From an uncultured Dehalococcoidia bacterium (lineage in GTDB: Bacteria > Chloroflexota > Dehalococcoidia > Lucifugimonadales > GCA-2712585), in NCBI GenBank assembly GCA_951812825.1, contig OX638324.1, forward strand, positions 1,239,141 to 1,303,140: a stretch of DNA of 64,000 nt. Direction: 5' to 3'. The translations under genes and the position numbers were made by a program. The notes under the pieces are model-generated. The model saw only the letters and a program-made list of their open reading frames with translations. It ran no database searches and had not been told where the DNA came from. Below are positions 35,231 to 43,166 of this stretch, in pieces. Position 1 is the stretch's first letter. Each line of letters starts with the position of its first letter.

Positions 35231-35674
35231 ATTGCGAATCATTGTGGTCTGGCAGTTATTCTTTCACTTATCATTGTATTGAGTTGCGGAGGAGGAGATA
35301 CATCAGAGCCAGCCTCAACTTCCGTACCTCAAGCCACTCCTACCCCAAGTCAGCCGCCAGAACCAATACATATCTCTGGAACGGGAACAGCAGTCGAGAC
35401 AATTTCGCTACTATCGGAAGGCATATGGATAGTTGATATTGCCGTGAGTGGCAACGAAGATTGCAGCCTAGGTTCCTGCTCAGAGGACAACTTCATTGTT
35501 ACCATAGAATCCGCTGATGGCTCCAGCTTCGAAAGTCCCGCAAATGAAATAGTAAAGGATTGGTCCGGGGAAGTGACAGTATCTGTAGGTGGGCTTTTCA
35601 GGCTAACAGCAGAGACGCAAGTGGTTAGCGTCGATGCTTCTGGGGATTGGACCATTACTTTCACCAAAGCGTAG
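35231..35674 (+). CDS. Putative small lipoprotein, base composition unlike neighbours
   Basis: The frame ending at 35674 encodes a hydrophobic signal and lipobox (LSLIIVLSC), a Ser/Thr/Pro linker with QATPTPSQPPEP, and a compact beta-rich domain (HISGTGTAVETISLLSEGIWIVDIAVSG, EDCSLGSC, WTITFTKA). The fold resembles small extracellular beta-sandwich modules; no family recognised. The first common in-frame start (TTG 35279) would lose most of the signal. ATT at 35231 sits four bases after AAAGGGG and is used provisionally. A/T-rich codons set it apart from the surrounding genes and suggest transfer. Confidence 0.55.
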   Translation: MANHCGLAVILSLIIVLSCGGGDTSEPASTSVPQATPTPSQPPEPIHISGTGTAVETISLLSEGIWIVDIAVSGNEDCSLGSCSEDNFIVTIESADGSSFESPANEIVKDWSGEVTVSVGGLFRLTAETQVVSVDASGDWTITFTKA

Positions 35675-35704
35675 GTGCTCATCCGCGGGATACCGCCGGA
35701 GGCT

Positions 35705-36601
35705 CTAAGGAAGCCTCCGCACCTTCGCAGTAGTGAAGGGAATCAGCGTTGCCGCAACGAGGGCGGCCCAGGTGGCGGTGGCTAGGGCGACGTGGAGGGC
35801 GCGGAGGGCGGTGGGGAGGCCCCACCAGACGGTGAGGGCGCCGACGAGAACTTGGGCGGCGAAGAGTGTCAGGGCGAGGAGGATCATGAGCCGCATGTCG
35901 GGGCGGGTTGGGGGGCGGAATGCCGTCCAAGCCGCAACTCCTAGGAGGGCGAGGGCGATGATGGAGGCGATGCGGTGGGCGACGTGGATGAGGGGGAGTT
36001 CAGACACCACCCACAGCTTTCCGCCCTGGCAGAGGGGCCACTGGTTGCAGGCCCCGGCCGCGCCCGTCAGCGCCACGTAGGAGCCGGACAGAATCAGCAG
36101 CAGAATTCCCAAGGCCGCCACTGCCGGAAGCAAAACTTGTCCATCGAGCCGGCGGCCTGCCACGGAGAAGCCGCGCCAGGCGTCGATAGAAATCAGGATG
36201 AAGCAGGCGAGAAGGGCCTGGGCCATGGCCATGTGAATCATGACCACGTAGGTCTCCAACTCGGTGAGGACGGCGGCGCCTCCCAGCCCGCTCTGACCGA
36301 TGACCAGCACCAACCCAACCAGGGCAGGCCAGAATATCCACGCCCGGGAGCGGTAGCGTCGCCAGGCTACCACCAGCGTCGCCAGCACCAGCAGTCCGAG
36401 GGTGGCCGCCACCAGCCGGTGGGAGTATTCGATGAGGGTCGCGACGTCGAAGGGCGGGATTATCTTCCCGTGGCAGAGGGGCCAGTCGGGGCAGCCCAGG
36501 CCAGAGTCGGTGATGCGGACCACGCCGCCCAGGACGATGAGGGCGAAGGTGCCCAGCAGGGTAGCGAGGGTGAGGTAGCGGAAGTGCGGGCCTGTATTCA
36601 C
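35705..36601 (-). CDS. ctaA: Heme A synthase (COX15/CtaA family)
   Basis: The 298-residue polytopic protein has about eight membrane segments. Conserved pieces are GGVVRITDSGLGCPDWPLCHGKIIPP, EYSHRLVAATLGLLVL, YVVMIHMAMAQALLAC and LIHVAHRIASIIALALLG, which supply the His ligands for heme B/O. It hydroxylates heme O to heme A for cytochrome oxidase. Both Cys of CPDWPLC are kept. A second loop carries CNQWPLCQGGKLW. It is the last gene of the oxidase cluster. Confidence 0.94.
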   Translation of the reverse strand: MNTGPHFRYLTLATLLGTFALIVLGGVVRITDSGLGCPDWPLCHGKIIPPFDVATLIEYSHRLVAATLGLLVLATLVVAWRRYRSRAWIFWPALVGLVLVIGQSGLGGAAVLTELETYVVMIHMAMAQALLACFILISIDAWRGFSVAGRRLDGQVLLPAVAALGILLLILSGSYVALTGAAGACNQWPLCQGGKLWVVSELPLIHVAHRIASIIALALLGVAAWTAFRPPTRPDMRLMILLALTLFAAQVLVGALTVWWGLPTALRALHVALATATWAALVAATLIPFTTAKVRRLP

Positions 36602-36645
36602 ACAGCCCCCTAACTTATGCTGCAGCGGTTATGCCGACGAAGGGC

Positions 36646-37332
36646 CTACTGGAGGGTGAGGAGATACTCCACGAGTATGTCGAACTCTTCGTCCGTCATC
36701 ATTCCACGCAGAGGCTGCATCACATTGTCGTAGCCTTCGACGATAAAGGCTTCGGGCATTTCGACAGACTGGCGGATGTAGTCCTCGTCGCTCAAGCCAG
36801 CCACTCGCGTGCCCGCCCTTGAACCTATACCGGTCATCTCCGGACCAATTACGCCAACTGCTCCGGCAAGGCCTTCGACGACGTGACAGCCGCCGCAGCC
36901 GCGGCTGACGAAGATGGACGGACCGTCGGTTCCCGCTGGTGCGGCGCCCTCCTGAGTGGGGGCAGGCACAACAACCACCTCAGGTGGAGGCGTGGCTGCT
37001 GAGGCCGGCGGTGGGTTGCCGATGTCGAAGTTGTCAAACAGGGTTATCAGTCCCAGCACCACGCCGATGGCCAGCACCAGGCCGCCGGTAAAGAATGTGC
37101 TGAACAGCTTGTGGTCGTAGCGCAGGTGCATGAAGAATGCGACAACCATCCAGAACTTCATCAGCGAAAGGACGATGAGGCTCGTGACGATTACCCAGAC
37201 GGGGATGGGCCAGTAGAAGGCCCACACCTCGATGGCGGTGACAACCGTCAGAATAAAGCCGACGAGGATGTATACCGAAACACGCGGGAGGGGCTTCTCC
37301 TCGGGATGACGGTCGTGTTGCATGGCGTCCAT
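36646..37332 (-). CDS. Cytochrome c oxidase subunit IV fused to a class I cytochrome c
   Basis: Residues 15-105 are a prokaryotic subunit IV (COX4_pro) domain with three membrane segments (YILVGFILTVVTAIEVWAFYW, VIVTSLIVLSLMKFWMVVAFFMHL, GGLVLAIGVVLGLITLF). A Pro-rich linker (107-135) leads to a c-type cytochrome: RGCGGCH (Cys146, Cys149, His150), a GPEMTGIGSRAG loop, and a possible Met ligand in DNVMQPLRGMM. Ordinary subunit IV is about 100 residues without heme. The fusion would place a second cytochrome c on the outer face beside the one on subunit II. The start overlaps the ctaE stop. Confidence 0.85.
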   Translation of the reverse strand: MDAMQHDRHPEEKPLPRVSVYILVGFILTVVTAIEVWAFYWPIPVWVIVTSLIVLSLMKFWMVVAFFMHLRYDHKLFSTFFTGGLVLAIGVVLGLITLFDNFDIGNPPPASAATPPPEVVVVPAPTQEGAAPAGTDGPSIFVSRGCGGCHVVEGLAGAVGVIGPEMTGIGSRAGTRVAGLSDEDYIRQSVEMPEAFIVEGYDNVMQPLRGMMTDEEFDILVEYLLTLQ

Positions 37333-37964
37333 CAGAGACCCACCTCAGTGCATGTGAGACCGATGGCCCCCACCAGGTAGACCACGGTGAAGATGACGAT
37401 CCAGACGATGTCAACGAAGTGCCAGTACAGACCGGCGATATCCACGTTCAGGGGGTTGCCCACCAGCAGGTCATTGCGCTTGTAACTGGTAACGAGCAGG
37501 GAGAGAAGCCAAATAACGCCGAGGGTGACGTGGGCGCCGTGGAAGCCCGTCAGGATGAAGAAGGTCGAACCGAAGAGGTTGGTGCCTATGGTAAGGCCCT
37601 CGTTAACAAAGGCCTGGAATTCGTAGACCTGGAAGAGGAGGAAAATGATGCCTAGAACCGCCGTGGCGAGGATCCAGATCCGCATCTGCTTGACATCGGC
37701 CCGCTCGGCGGCAGCGACGCCAAGGACCATGGCCACGCTGCTCATTAGCAGCACGAAAGTGCTAACAGAAGTTATGGGTATGTCCAGGATGCAGGAGGGG
37801 GGAAGGTCGTGGATGAAGGCCGCCTTGTTGCGGTTGATCATGTGGTTGGCAATTAGAGTGCCGAAGAAGAGGCACTCCGACCCCAGGAAGGTCCACATGA
37901 GGAGCTTCCGGTGGTTCAGCCCAGTGGAGGTGTGGTGTTCCGGTGGATGCGTGTTGGCGGCCAT
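37332..37964 (-). CDS. ctaE: Cytochrome c oxidase subunit III
   Basis: The 210-residue protein has five membrane segments and the short bacterial form of subunit III: KLLMWTFLGSECLFFGTLIANHMI (with the conserved Glu), SVAMVLGVAAAERAD, STFFILTGFHGAHVTLGVIWLLSL and GLYWHFVDIVWIVIFTVVYLVG. It lies between ctaD (five bases upstream) and the subunit IV fusion, all on the minus strand. Confidence 0.95.
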   Translation of the reverse strand: MAANTHPPEHHTSTGLNHRKLLMWTFLGSECLFFGTLIANHMINRNKAAFIHDLPPSCILDIPITSVSTFVLLMSSVAMVLGVAAAERADVKQMRIWILATAVLGIIFLLFQVYEFQAFVNEGLTIGTNLFGSTFFILTGFHGAHVTLGVIWLLSLLVTSYKRNDLLVGNPLNVDIAGLYWHFVDIVWIVIFTVVYLVGAIGLTCTEVGL

Positions 37965-37969
37965 GGAGG

Positions 37970-39868
37970 TTAGTAGGCCCCCTCTTTCTCGGACGATGCC
38001 GGAGCGTCGGGAGCCGTGGCCGGTTCGAAGGCCCAGCTGTAGACGGCGAACAGGGCCAGGATTCCACCGATGATGCTGACGGACAGGTGGGAGACCAGCC
38101 CGCCGGCGATGAGAGTTATGCCGACGGAAAGCAAGACGGGATAGTAGGAGGGCGTGGGCATGTGGATGTTGTGCTCCTTCTCCTTCACCGCCACCTCTGC
38201 GGCGCCCTGCACCTTGGGAATGGGCCGCCCGTCGGGGCCCTGGCTGTACTTCTCGTCCCAGAAAGCGTCCTTGTCCTTAACCGTCGGGATTTCGACGAAG
38301 TTGTATTCCGGCGGCGGCGAGGAGATGGACCACTCCAGCGTCCGGGCGTCCCACGGGTCGTTGCCGGCCTTCTTGCCGTTGCGGGCGGTGTAGATGACGT
38401 TGTGGATGAAGACCACTATGCTGAGACCGATGAGGAAGACACCCGCGGTGGAGAAGGCGTTCCAGAACTCCCAGCCCGACTCGCCAGCGTAGGTGACGAT
38501 GCGGCGGGGCATTCCGTCCATGCCCAGGAAGTGCATGGGGAAGAAGGTGATGTTCATGCCGATGAAGAAGAGCCAGAACTGCACCTTGCCCAGAAGCTCG
38601 CTCATCATCTTGCCGGTAATCTTGGGCCACCAGTAGTATATGCCGGCGAAGAGGCCGAAGATGCTGCCGCCGAAGAGGACGTAGTGCAGGTGCGCCACGA
38701 TGAAATAGGTGTCGCTCTGCTGGGTGTCGGAGGGGGCGACGGCGTGCATGACGCCGCTCAGGCCGCCGATGATGAACATGGTAATGAACCCGATGGCGAA
38801 AAGCATGGGGGTCGAGAACTTGATAGACCCGCCCCACATGGTGGCAATCCAGTTGAATATCTTGATGCCCGTGGGGACGGCGATGAACATGGTTATGAGG
38901 GCGAAGGCGGAGTTGGCGATGGGGCCAAGGCCCACGGTGAACATGTGGTGGCTCCAGACGCCCCAGCCCATGAATCCGATGAGCACGCCGGAGAAGACCA
39001 CGACGGTATAGCCGAAGAGGGGTTTCTTGGAGAAGACGGGCAGGACTTCCGACACGATGCCCATGGCGGGCAGGATGAGGATGTACACCTCGGGATGTCC
39101 GAAAGCCCAGAAGAAGTGCTGCCAGATGAGGGGATTGGCGCCGGCGGAAACGTCGAAGAAGGTAGTGCCGAAAAGCCGGTCGAAGAGCAGCAGGGTTATG
39201 GCCACGGTAAGCACCGGGAAGGCCAGCACCAGCAGGAAGGAGACTATGAGGGTCATCCAGGCGAAGACGGGGAGCTTCATCATGCTCATGCCCGGGGCGC
39301 GCATGTTTACGATGGTAACGATGAAGTTGAAGGCGGCAGCCAGGGAGGAGACGCCCAACACCTGCAGTCCGAGGATCCAGTAGTCGACGCCGGAGCCGCC
39401 GGAGTAGATGTTGTCCGTCAGGGGAGAGTAACCGAACCAGCCCACGTTAGGCGCGCCGCCCGTGAGGAAGCTGATGTTCAGCAGGATTGCGCCAAAGAGG
39501 AAGGTCCAGTAGCTGAAGGCGTTGAGTCGGGGGAAGGCGACGTCCCTGGCCCCGATCATCAACGGGATGACAAAGTTGAAAAAGGCGGCCCCCATGGGCA
39601 TGACCACCAGGAAGATCATGGTGGTGCCGTGCATGGTAAACATCTGGTTGTAGACTTCCGGCGAGACCAGGGAGGAGTCGGCGGAGGCTAGCTGGATGCG
39701 CATGAGGAAGGCTTCGATGCCGCCTAGGATGAAGAAGATGAAGGCGGTGACGCCGTACAGGATGCCGATACGCTTGTGGTCGATGGTGGTAATCCAGCCG
39801 ACCACGCCCGTGGGGGCCACGGGACGCTTGGCGAGAACACCACCTATGAGTTCGTTAGCAGCTACCAT
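37970..39868 (-). CDS. ctaD: Cytochrome c oxidase subunit I (caa3 type)
   Basis: The 632-residue heme-copper oxidase core has 12 main membrane segments plus C-terminal extensions. Heme a ligand region MFTMHGTTMIFLV, CuB site FWAFGHPEVYILILP (His and cross-linked Tyr), VWSHHMFTVG, and VAHLHYVLFGGSIFGLFAG (heme a3 and a His) are all intact. The PEVYI motif and E of the D-channel region fit the A-type family. It reduces O2 to water and pumps protons. A TATAAT (minus strand, 39943-39948) lies in the gap after ctaC and could be a secondary promoter. Confidence 0.97.
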   Translation of the reverse strand: MVAANELIGGVLAKRPVAPTGVVGWITTIDHKRIGILYGVTAFIFFILGGIEAFLMRIQLASADSSLVSPEVYNQMFTMHGTTMIFLVVMPMGAAFFNFVIPLMIGARDVAFPRLNAFSYWTFLFGAILLNISFLTGGAPNVGWFGYSPLTDNIYSGGSGVDYWILGLQVLGVSSLAAAFNFIVTIVNMRAPGMSMMKLPVFAWMTLIVSFLLVLAFPVLTVAITLLLFDRLFGTTFFDVSAGANPLIWQHFFWAFGHPEVYILILPAMGIVSEVLPVFSKKPLFGYTVVVFSGVLIGFMGWGVWSHHMFTVGLGPIANSAFALITMFIAVPTGIKIFNWIATMWGGSIKFSTPMLFAIGFITMFIIGGLSGVMHAVAPSDTQQSDTYFIVAHLHYVLFGGSIFGLFAGIYYWWPKITGKMMSELLGKVQFWLFFIGMNITFFPMHFLGMDGMPRRIVTYAGESGWEFWNAFSTAGVFLIGLSIVVFIHNVIYTARNGKKAGNDPWDARTLEWSISSPPPEYNFVEIPTVKDKDAFWDEKYSQGPDGRPIPKVQGAAEVAVKEKEHNIHMPTPSYYPVLLSVGITLIAGGLVSHLSVSIIGGILALFAVYSWAFEPATAPDAPASSEKEGAY

Positions 39869-39968
39869 AGAACGCCACCTGCCAAATTCATCGGAGCCTT
39901 AATCCGGGGCGCGGTTATAGGTTCCGGCCCCGGGGGCTTTGCATTATACATTCTGTAATGGCCGTATT

Positions 39969-41060
39969 TCATTGCAAGCTCTGCAAGTAGGCCACGAGGG
40001 CCTCGATGTCGCTTTCGGATAGGGCCATGTCCGGGTTGTTGAAGGCGTCGGCCAAGCGGGCCATGCGGTTGCCGGGCTTGACACCCTCGGGGTCTCTGAG
40101 CCAGGCGGCAAGATTCTCGTCGGTGTTCTCAAACATGGAACCGGCGAAGGAGCCGCGGCTGGCGAAGTGGGCGAGGTTGGGGGCGTGGACCAGGTTCTGG
40201 CCGCCTAGGAAGGAAGCGGTCCTAGAGTCCCGCATGGCGGCGGAATCCGGCCCCGCGACGGTGTGGCACGTGATGCAGCCCTTGGTGTTGAAGACGAGGG
40301 AACCTTCGGAAGCCAGGCCTTCGGTGGCGAACCTGGCGGGGGCCTGCTGACCGGCCACCCACTCTAGGAACTCGTCCTCATGCTGGGCTACGACGCGGAA
40401 CTTCATAAAGGCGTGGGCGATGCCGCAGAACTCGGCGCACTGGCCGTAGTAGAGTCCCGGTTCGGAGGCGCTGAACCAGGTGTTGTTGGTGACGTTGGGG
40501 ATGATGTCTATCTTGCCGCGAAGCTTGGGCACCCAGAAGCTGTGGATCACGTCGCGCGAGTCCACCTTGAAGGCCACATCGCGGCCCACGGGCACGTTGA
40601 CTTCGTTGGCGGTGGTGACGTTGTATTCGGGATAGTAAAACTCGAACCACCACTGGTGGGCGATTACCTCCACCTGGAGGGGGTCGTCCTGACTGGGAGA
40701 GTCGAGGGCGAAGAGGGTCTGGACGGTAATGACAGCCAAGGCTATGAGCAGGAGTGAGGGGGCGACGGTCCAGGCGATTTCCAGCTTGCGGTTGCCGTGG
40801 GTCTGGAAGGGAAGGGCCGTACCGGGCTTCTCGCGGAAGCGGAAGAGGGTGAAGAGGAGGGCGCCCACCACGACGATGAAGATGGCGAGAGACATCCAGA
40901 AGAGAATCCAGAATAGGTTGAGCTGACTCTTGGCTACGGGGCCGGCGGCTTCAAAGGTGGACTGGGGATGTTCGGGGGTACAAGCTATGAGCAGAACAAC
41001 CAGAGAAATCAAGCCGAGGACAGGGAGCCATCGGCTGGATAATAGCCTCTTGGGCATCAT
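39969..41060 (-). CDS. ctaC: Cytochrome c oxidase subunit II with C-terminal cytochrome c (caa3 type)
   Basis: The 363-residue protein starts with a lipoprotein signal (SLVVLLIAC, Cys27), followed by two membrane segments (about 46-72 and 96-118). The CuA domain is complete: VIHSFWVP (His173), YYGQCAEFCGIAHAFM (Cys208, Glu210, Cys212, His216, Met219). After about residue 235 comes a c-type cytochrome with GCITCH (Cys262, Cys265, His266), and NRMARL is a possible Met ligand. It takes electrons from cytochrome c. It heads the oxidase operon, preceded by a small open frame and a promoter at 41359-41387. Confidence 0.96.
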   Translation of the reverse strand: MMPKRLLSSRWLPVLGLISLVVLLIACTPEHPQSTFEAAGPVAKSQLNLFWILFWMSLAIFIVVVGALLFTLFRFREKPGTALPFQTHGNRKLEIAWTVAPSLLLIALAVITVQTLFALDSPSQDDPLQVEVIAHQWWFEFYYPEYNVTTANEVNVPVGRDVAFKVDSRDVIHSFWVPKLRGKIDIIPNVTNNTWFSASEPGLYYGQCAEFCGIAHAFMKFRVVAQHEDEFLEWVAGQQAPARFATEGLASEGSLVFNTKGCITCHTVAGPDSAAMRDSRTASFLGGQNLVHAPNLAHFASRGSFAGSMFENTDENLAAWLRDPEGVKPGNRMARLADAFNNPDMALSESDIEALVAYLQSLQ

Positions 41061-41149
41061 TATCTGCTATCTATCTTCAAAGGGGATTGGGGCAGAAATT
41101 CGTGTGTAAAAAATTTCACTAACTACTGTACCAACAGCCCATGTCATAG

Positions 41150-41299
41150 TCAATAAGGCAGAGGAGGCAGATTGCCACCCGCCTGGGATCTTCGGGACGG
41201 CTCAACAGATGGGGGGTGCTGCTGAGGACTAGGCATCCACAGGGCTGCGGCTGCTATGCAGAGCGTGAGGGCCATTGTTTGTCGGTTGATTGTTTTCAT
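41150..41299 (-). CDS. Possible 49-aa secreted/membrane peptide upstream of ctaC
   Basis: An ATG at 41299 follows AGAAGGTG at a good distance. The frame reads MKTINRQTMALTLCIAAAAL, a basic start plus hydrophobic core like a signal peptide, then a short Pro/Ser/Gln-rich tail ending PPLPY before TGA at 41150. A good promoter lies 60 bases upstream. No homology is recognised, and this could simply be a leader segment of the ctaC mRNA. The rest of the 41061-41519 gap shows no other coding signal. Confidence 0.35.
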   Translation of the reverse strand: MKTINRQTMALTLCIAAAALWMPSPQQHPPSVEPSRRSQAGGNLPPLPY

Positions 41300-41358
41300 G
41301 GGTGGCACCTTCTCTTGTTGGCGAGATTAGTTGAGCTTCTCGTGCTCTTTACGTGCAC

Positions 41359-41387
41359 AAGATAGTATATGTGTTCGCAGTAGTCAA
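41359..41387 (-). promoter_or_regulatory. Promoter of the oxidase operon
   Basis: On the minus strand TTGACT (41382-41387) and TATCTT (41359-41364) are separated by 17 bases. Transcription would start near 41352, ahead of the 49-codon frame and ctaC. Confidence 0.55.
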
Positions 41388-41519
41388 GGCAGATGTGCCA
41401 CTTTTGGTCTAAGGACTAAGCGGGGAAGGGTTGAGGGGACGGAGTGGCAGCGGGTTGTGGGATGAGGTGTTGAATCAGTTGACGGGTGTTTCAACAACAC
41501 CCATCAGTCCGGCAATTAG

Positions 41520-42452
41520 CTAAGGGCTCTCCTTGGTTATGCTCGCCAGGTGCTTGCGGCGGGCCTCTTCCATCTCCTGAAGCCGCTTCGCCCGTCGCTC
41601 CTCCTGCTCCAGCCAGGTGAAGAAGAGGAGGGCGAGGGCTGTGAAGTACATCATGGTGCCGGGAATCCACATCAGGACGCCGCCAAGCTGCTGGTCAAGC
41701 TCGCCGTCTATGCCCCAGTGGTCGGGGGTGGCCTCGTAATAAGAGTAGACGGGGCCCTGGGCGAAGGTGAGGATGGCCCCCAGGAGGATGTTCTGGAAGA
41801 GGGCGAGGAAGAGGTAGAGAAAGCGCAAGGGATGGGGCATGCGGGAGCGCACGGGCGCGGGGCCGATAACGGGCCACCAGAAGATGAGGGCCGCGCCGAA
41901 CATGGTGAGGTGCTCCAGCACGTGAACACTCTCGGAGGCGAGGGCAGCGTTGTAGGTCGCCGGGGTGTGCCAGACCCAGATGGTGACGACGAAGATCAGC
42001 CAGGCAATGACCGGGACGGAGACGCCCTGGATGGCCAGCCGGAGGACGCCGGCGTTGTTCAGCGTTCCGCCGATGCGCCGTCGGACGCCCCTGGGGAAGG
42101 CCCACAGGATGCGCGACATGGGGTTGGCGAGCTGGAGGAGAGGCGGGGCTATCATCATCAGCAGGAGATGCTGGACCATGTGCATAAAGAATAGGTCGCC
42201 GGCGTAGACGTCGATGGGTGAGAGGAGGGCCAACACCAATGCCAGTATGCCCGCGAGGTAGAGGAGGTCGCGGGACTTTCGGGGTGGAGCGTACCGGGCG
42301 CGCCGGCCCAGTCGCCAGCGGCCTATCAGGTATAGGGCAGCCATCAAGGCGATAGGTATGACGATATAGAGAGCCGAATCCCAGTAGGCGAGGAAGTCGG
42401 CAAAGTTGCTCGCCAGGGGCAGATGCTCGTGGCCGGTGTGGAGGAGTATCAT
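41520..42452 (-). CDS. ctaG: Cytochrome c oxidase assembly protein CtaG (caa3_CtaG family)
   Basis: The 310-residue polytopic protein contains DLLYLAGILALVLALLSPIDVYAGDLFFMHMVQHLLLMMIAPPLLQLANP, WVWHTPATYNAALASESVHVLEHLTMFGAALIFWWPV and HWGIDGELDQQLGGVLMWIPGTMMYFTAL. These are conserved parts of Bacillus-type CtaG, required for caa3 oxidase formation, probably by copper handling through the His/Met-rich segments. It lies upstream of the oxidase operon on the same strand but is separated by a 459-base gap with its own promoter. Confidence 0.93.
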   Translation of the reverse strand: MILLHTGHEHLPLASNFADFLAYWDSALYIVIPIALMAALYLIGRWRLGRRARYAPPRKSRDLLYLAGILALVLALLSPIDVYAGDLFFMHMVQHLLLMMIAPPLLQLANPMSRILWAFPRGVRRRIGGTLNNAGVLRLAIQGVSVPVIAWLIFVVTIWVWHTPATYNAALASESVHVLEHLTMFGAALIFWWPVIGPAPVRSRMPHPLRFLYLFLALFQNILLGAILTFAQGPVYSYYEATPDHWGIDGELDQQLGGVLMWIPGTMMYFTALALLFFTWLEQEERRAKRLQEMEEARRKHLASITKESP

Positions 42453-42515
42453 TCTCGGCGGCGTCCGGTGGGATCAGGCGGGTTCAGGGGAAGTGGGCCA
42501 TCCGCGTTCGACAAG

Positions 42516-42547
42516 ATTCTTCGGCTCCGTTTCGCTGCGCTCAGAAT
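42516..42547. repeat. REP-like hairpin repeat, copy 2 of 2
   Basis: Arms ATTCT (42516-42520) and AGAAT (42543-42547) surround a core that matches the 17935-17966 element at 18 of 21 positions. The flanks CAAGAT and ATCTTG extend the pairing with a three-base bulge. It lies in the 42453-42688 gap between ctaG and the unknown gene at the end of the phe-moeA run. Confidence 0.6.
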
Positions 42548-42591
42548 GAAATCTTGGGAGAGTACTGCGCACTGGATGATGTGTGGGGAAC

Positions 42592-42615
42592 GGGCGCCCA
42601 CAAAGGACGCCCCTA
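42592..42615. repeat. GC-rich inverted repeat of a dispersed intergenic type
   Basis: GGGCGCCCACAAAGGACGCCC followed by CTAC shows 5-base outer arms GGGCG/CGCCC. It resembles the short GGGCGacc...CGCCCCTAC elements scattered in many environmental bacterial genomes. Only this copy was seen in the window. Confidence 0.4.
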
Positions 42616-42688
42616 CGGAAGAGATGAGAGGGGCGAGGGAAGATAGGTCTCCGCCTCCGCGGGGAAAAAGGAAGGGGGCCGGATGGGT

Positions 42689-43165
42689 TCATCTGGTCTT
42701 GCGCCGCGCCCTCTTCCGCGACCGTTCCCGGGCCTTGCTGGTCGACTCCTTGAAACAGTAGAAGTTGTCCGAGTCCAGAATCCGTTTCATCACTTCCATG
42801 GAAATGCTCATGGGATGGGTGGGGGCGGCCCACTCTTCCGTAACGTCCCAGTGGAGGTCCCGGAGGCTGGTGGCCTTGTTGGAATTCTTCAGCAACAGCC
42901 TGAAGACTATCTCCTTGAGGGGCATGGTGGGAGAGATGAAGTCCTCCGCCTGGGCGCAGCAGCGGGACATGTCCCGTATCTGCTTCCTGACGGTAGGGGG
43001 CTTCTTCTCGTTCAACACCCGCTCCACACAGCTGGGGCAACGTCGACCTAACAGCAACGAGGACATATCGCGCTGCTGGGCTTCCGCCATCTTCGGATCA
43101 ATTACGTAATAGGCCTTGGATATATCGTGCGCAGGCCGGTCCTGCTCCGCGACTTTCTGTACCAT
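42689..43165 (-). CDS. Hypothetical protein with CxxC and basic tail, end of pheST-moeA run
   Basis: The 158-residue protein has no recognised family. Visible features are ISKAYYVIDPKMAEAQQRDM near the start, a possible zinc pair CPSC (RRCPSCVERVL) with a second Cys pair in MSRCCAQAEDF, a middle segment LKEIVFRLLLKNSNKATSLRDLHWDV, and a very basic C-terminus (KARERSRKRARRKTR). The ATG at 43165 follows GGAGGG. It starts one base after the moeA stop, so it belongs to the phe-moeA transcript. The basic tail and cysteines suggest nucleic acid or ribosome contact, but that is only a guess. Confidence 0.75.
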   Translation of the reverse strand: MVQKVAEQDRPAHDISKAYYVIDPKMAEAQQRDMSSLLLGRRCPSCVERVLNEKKPPTVRKQIRDMSRCCAQAEDFISPTMPLKEIVFRLLLKNSNKATSLRDLHWDVTEEWAAPTHPMSISMEVMKRILDSDNFYCFKESTSKARERSRKRARRKTR

Positions 43166-43166
43166 C

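Noticed and set aside
37943-39691. 582-codon plus-strand frame opposite ctaD
   Set aside because: Gly/Asp/Glu-rich antisense of a high-GC membrane protein gene; ctaD is unmistakable.
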